Assembly: GCA_021848555.1 (NCBI GenBank)
Contig: JAJZUN010000100.1
Location: forward strand, 1 to 8,279
Length of the DNA: 8,279 nt
Origin: Pseudomonadota bacterium
GTDB lineage: Bacteria > Pseudomonadota > Gammaproteobacteria > Burkholderiales > SG8-39
Reading direction: 5' to 3'
Of the stretch, positions 6,410 through 8,279 are shown in pieces. Numbering within the stretch: the first letter of the stretch is position 1; each line of letters begins with the position of its first letter. Position numbers and translations under genes: made by a program. The notes beneath the pieces were generated by a model, which worked only from the letters and a program-made list of their open reading frames with translations, made no database searches and was not told where the DNA came from.

Positions 6410-8279
6410 CCCGGACGGTCGACGTTCTCGAACTGGTCGCGGAAGCCGACCTCGGCGGGCGCAAGCCCGTCGGGCCGGCGCGCCTGGTACTGGCGTCGAC
6501 CTGCATCGTCTGGTCGCTGCTGCAACTGTGGTACGCATCACCGTTTCCGTTCACCTTCGGCGTATTCATCCTCAACGATACGGAAATGCGGGCCTTGCAT
6601 CTGGCCCTGGCGCTGTTTACCGCCTACCTCGCCTATCCCTTCGTCAAGTCCTCGCCGCGCAATCGCATTCCGGCGCCCGACTGGATCTTCGCTGTCGTCG
6701 CCGCGTTCTGCGGCGCCTACCTGTTCCTGTTCTACCGCGACCTGTCGACGCGCCCCGGCCAGCCGACGCAAGTCGATTTCGTCACCGCCATCGTCGGCAT
6801 GCTGCTGCTGCTGGAGGCGACGCGCCGCGTGGTCGGTCCGCCGCTCGCCATCATTGCCGCGCTGATGCTGGGTTACGCCTTCGCCGGCCCGTGGATGCCC
6901 GATATCGTCGCGCACAAGGGCGTGTCGCTGTCCAAGGCGGTGTCCCATTACTGGCTGTCGACCGAAGGCGTTTTTGGCGTCGCCATCGGCGTGTCGGCCA
7001 GCTACATTTTCCTGTTCGTGCTGTTCGGCGCCTTGCTGGAAAAGGCCGGCGCCGGCAATTACTTCATCAAGGTCGCATTCGCATTTTTGGGCCACATGCG
7101 CGGCGGACCGGCCAAGGCCGCCGTCGTCTCATCGGGTATGATGGGCATGATCTCGGGCTCGTCGGTGGCCAATGTAGTCACCTGCGGCACTTTCACCATT
7201 CCGTTGATGAAACGCGTCGGCTATACCGCGGAAAAGGCCGGCGCCATCGAGGTGGCGGCTGGCGTCGACGGCCAGATCATGCCTCCCGTCATGGGTGCGG
7301 CGGCGTTCCTGATGGCCGAGTATGTCGGCGTGTCCTACGCCGAAATCTGCAAGAACGCCGCGCTGCCGGCGGTCATTTCATACATCGCGCTGTTCTATAT
7401 CGTGCATCTGGAGGCGTGCAAGGCAGGCATTCACGGCCTGCCGCGGCGCCCGGGCACATCGCCGCTGGGACGTCTGGCGGGCATACTGATGACGCTGTGC
7501 GCCATGGTGATCCTGGCCAACGTCGTCTACTACGGCCTGGGCTGGATCAAGGAGATCGCCGGCGCGGCCGCCATCTGGATCGTGCTCGGATTGATCGCCG
7601 CTGCCTACGTGGCGCTGCTGCGCATCGTCGCTGCCGAGCCCGACCTGGTCATCGACGATCCCGACGCCGATGTGATCGAGCTGCCGGCGCTGAAGGAGAC
7701 GCTGCTCGCCGGTCTGCACTACCTGCTGCCGGTGGTGCTCTTGATCTGGGTGCTGATGGTCGAGCAACTCTCGCCCGGCCTGTCGGCGTTCTACGCCACT
7801 GCGCTGCTGATCGCGATCGTGCTCACGCAGAAGCCGCTGATCGCCCTGTTCCGCAAGCATCCAGCGCCGCTTTCCCGCCTGCGCGAAGGCTGGATCGATC
7901 TCGTCGACGGCCTCGGCGGTGGCGCGCGCAACATGATCGGGATCGCTATTGCCACCGCCGCCGCCGGCATCGTGGTCGGCACCGTGTCGCTTACCGGCTT
8001 CGGCTTGGTCATGACCGACCTGGTCGAATCGATTTCCTCGGGCAACCTGATCGTGATGCTGATGCTGGTGGCCGTGATCTGCCTGATTCTGGGCATGGGC
8101 ATGCCCACCACGGCCAGCTACATCGTGGTCTCGACGCTGATGGCGCCGGTCGTGGTCGAACTCGGGGCGCAGTCCGGCCTGGTCGTGCCGCTGGTCGCGG
8201 TGCACATGTTCGTGTTCTATTTCGGCCTGATGGCCGACGTGACGCCGCCGGTCGGGCTCGCATCGTTCGCAGCGGCCGC
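6406..8279 (+). CDS. TRAP transporter fused permease (DctQ-like + DctM-like), 3' end missing
   Basis: An inner-membrane permease open to the window end: 624 codons visible, no stop. It starts at GTG 6406, overlapping the binding protein's TGA (GTGA), with AAGGG at 6392-6396 as Shine-Dalgarno. The N-terminal part (to about residue 165) has some four or more hydrophobic segments ending in the [16 protein letters not shown] stretch typical of fused TAXI permeases. The large DctM-like domain follows, with SGSSVAN (250-256) then [25 protein letters not shown] (289-301) and [14 protein letters not shown] (562-575), then [21 protein letters not shown] at the edge. These are the two transport hairpin regions of the ion transporter superfamily, which move substrate with Na+ (or H+). 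Charged linkers occur near residues 408-430. The fused architecture is usual for TAXI systems, so no separate small subunit is expected. The remaining tail is off the window, so full length and C-terminal extension are unknown. Confidence 0.94.
   Translation, partial: MTRTVDVLELVAEADLGGRKPVGPARLVLASTCIVWSLLQLWYASPFPFTFGVFILNDTEMRALHLALALFTAYLAYPFVKSSPRNRIPAPDWIFAVVAAFCGAYLFLFYRDLSTRPGQPTQVDFVTAIVGMLLLLEATRRVVGPPLAIIAALMLGYAFAGPWMPDIVAHKGVSLSKAVSHYWLSTEGVFGVAIGVSASYIFLFVLFGALLEKAGAGNYFIKVAFAFLGHMRGGPAKAAVVSSGMMGMISGSSVANVVTCGTFTIPLMKRVGYTAEKAGAIEVAAGVDGQIMPPVMGAAAFLMAEYVGVSYAEICKNAALPAVISYIALFYIVHLEACKAGIHGLPRRPGTSPLGRLAGILMTLCAMVILANVVYYGLGWIKEIAGAAAIWIVLGLIAAAYVALLRIVAAEPDLVIDDPDADVIELPALKETLLAGLHYLLPVVLLIWVLMVEQLSPGLSAFYATALLIAIVLTQKPLIALFRKHPAPLSRLREGWIDLVDGLGGGARNMIGIAIATAAAGIVVGTVSLTGFGLVMTDLVESISSGNLIVMLMLVAVICLILGMGMPTTASYIVVSTLMAPVVVELGAQSGLVVPLVAVHMFVFYFGLMADVTPPVGLASFAAA

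Noticed and set aside
5501..8263. Minus-strand frames opposite the TAXI and permease genes (e.g. 5501-6541, 6538-7095, 7378-8205)
   Set aside because: Rich in His, Gln, Asp and Arg in the way antisense of membrane-protein codons is; no domain, no initiation signal.
8272..8279. NotI site GCGGCCGC exactly at the window end
   Set aside because: The bases continue the permease reading frame as the expected SFAAA sequence, so there is no sign of vector or a cloning junction.

Overview
The window looks like a high-GC bacterial chromosome segment, most probably betaproteobacterial (Burkholderiales or Rhodocyclales-like). This rests on gene content, protein style and GC-biased codon use; no rRNA or other taxonomic marker is present. 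It holds seven protein genes with short intergenic gaps. I see no tRNA, rRNA, CRISPR array, transposase or integrase.

Left part (1-1688). The window opens inside the 3' end of a class I SAM-dependent methyltransferase-fold gene on the + strand, whose C-terminal region resembles RquA-type rhodoquinone biosynthesis proteins. It converges on a minus-strand MOT1-family molybdate (or related oxyanion) transporter. A perfect 20-nt palindrome followed by T residues lies between the two stop codons and probably terminates both. The transporter and the next + strand gene diverge from a 192-bp intergenic region. That region holds a candidate promoter, a second perfect 20-bp palindrome, and what may be the first about 20 codons of a lost LysR-type regulator.

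Middle part (1689-2939). A complete acyl-CoA dehydrogenase of 416 aa. It lacks the Glu of the medium-chain enzyme type but carries a Glu at the helix G position used by isovaleryl-CoA and long-chain dehydrogenases. A 115-nt gap without a clear terminator follows.

Right part (3055-8279). This is a compact co-directional cluster: a MurR/RpiR-family regulator (HTH plus SIS), a class III PLP aminotransferase joined to it by an ATGA overlap, a TAXI-type TRAP periplasmic binding protein after a 92-nt leader with a strong ribosome binding site, and a fused TRAP permease whose GTG start overlaps the binding protein's stop (GTGA) and which runs off the window end. The simplest reading is a substrate-inducible uptake and catabolism operon: the TAXI protein captures a small carboxylated, perhaps amino, compound, the permease imports it with a Na+ or H+ gradient, the transaminase removes or transfers its amino group, and the RpiR protein senses a related metabolite. 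The substrate cannot be told from sequence. A near-palindrome over the regulator's start codon suggests autoregulation.

No wholly unknown system is visible. The most distinctive points are the RpiR/aminotransferase/TAXI-TRAP module of unknown substrate, the possible LysR remnant with its embedded palindrome, and the possible rhodoquinone gene at the left edge.
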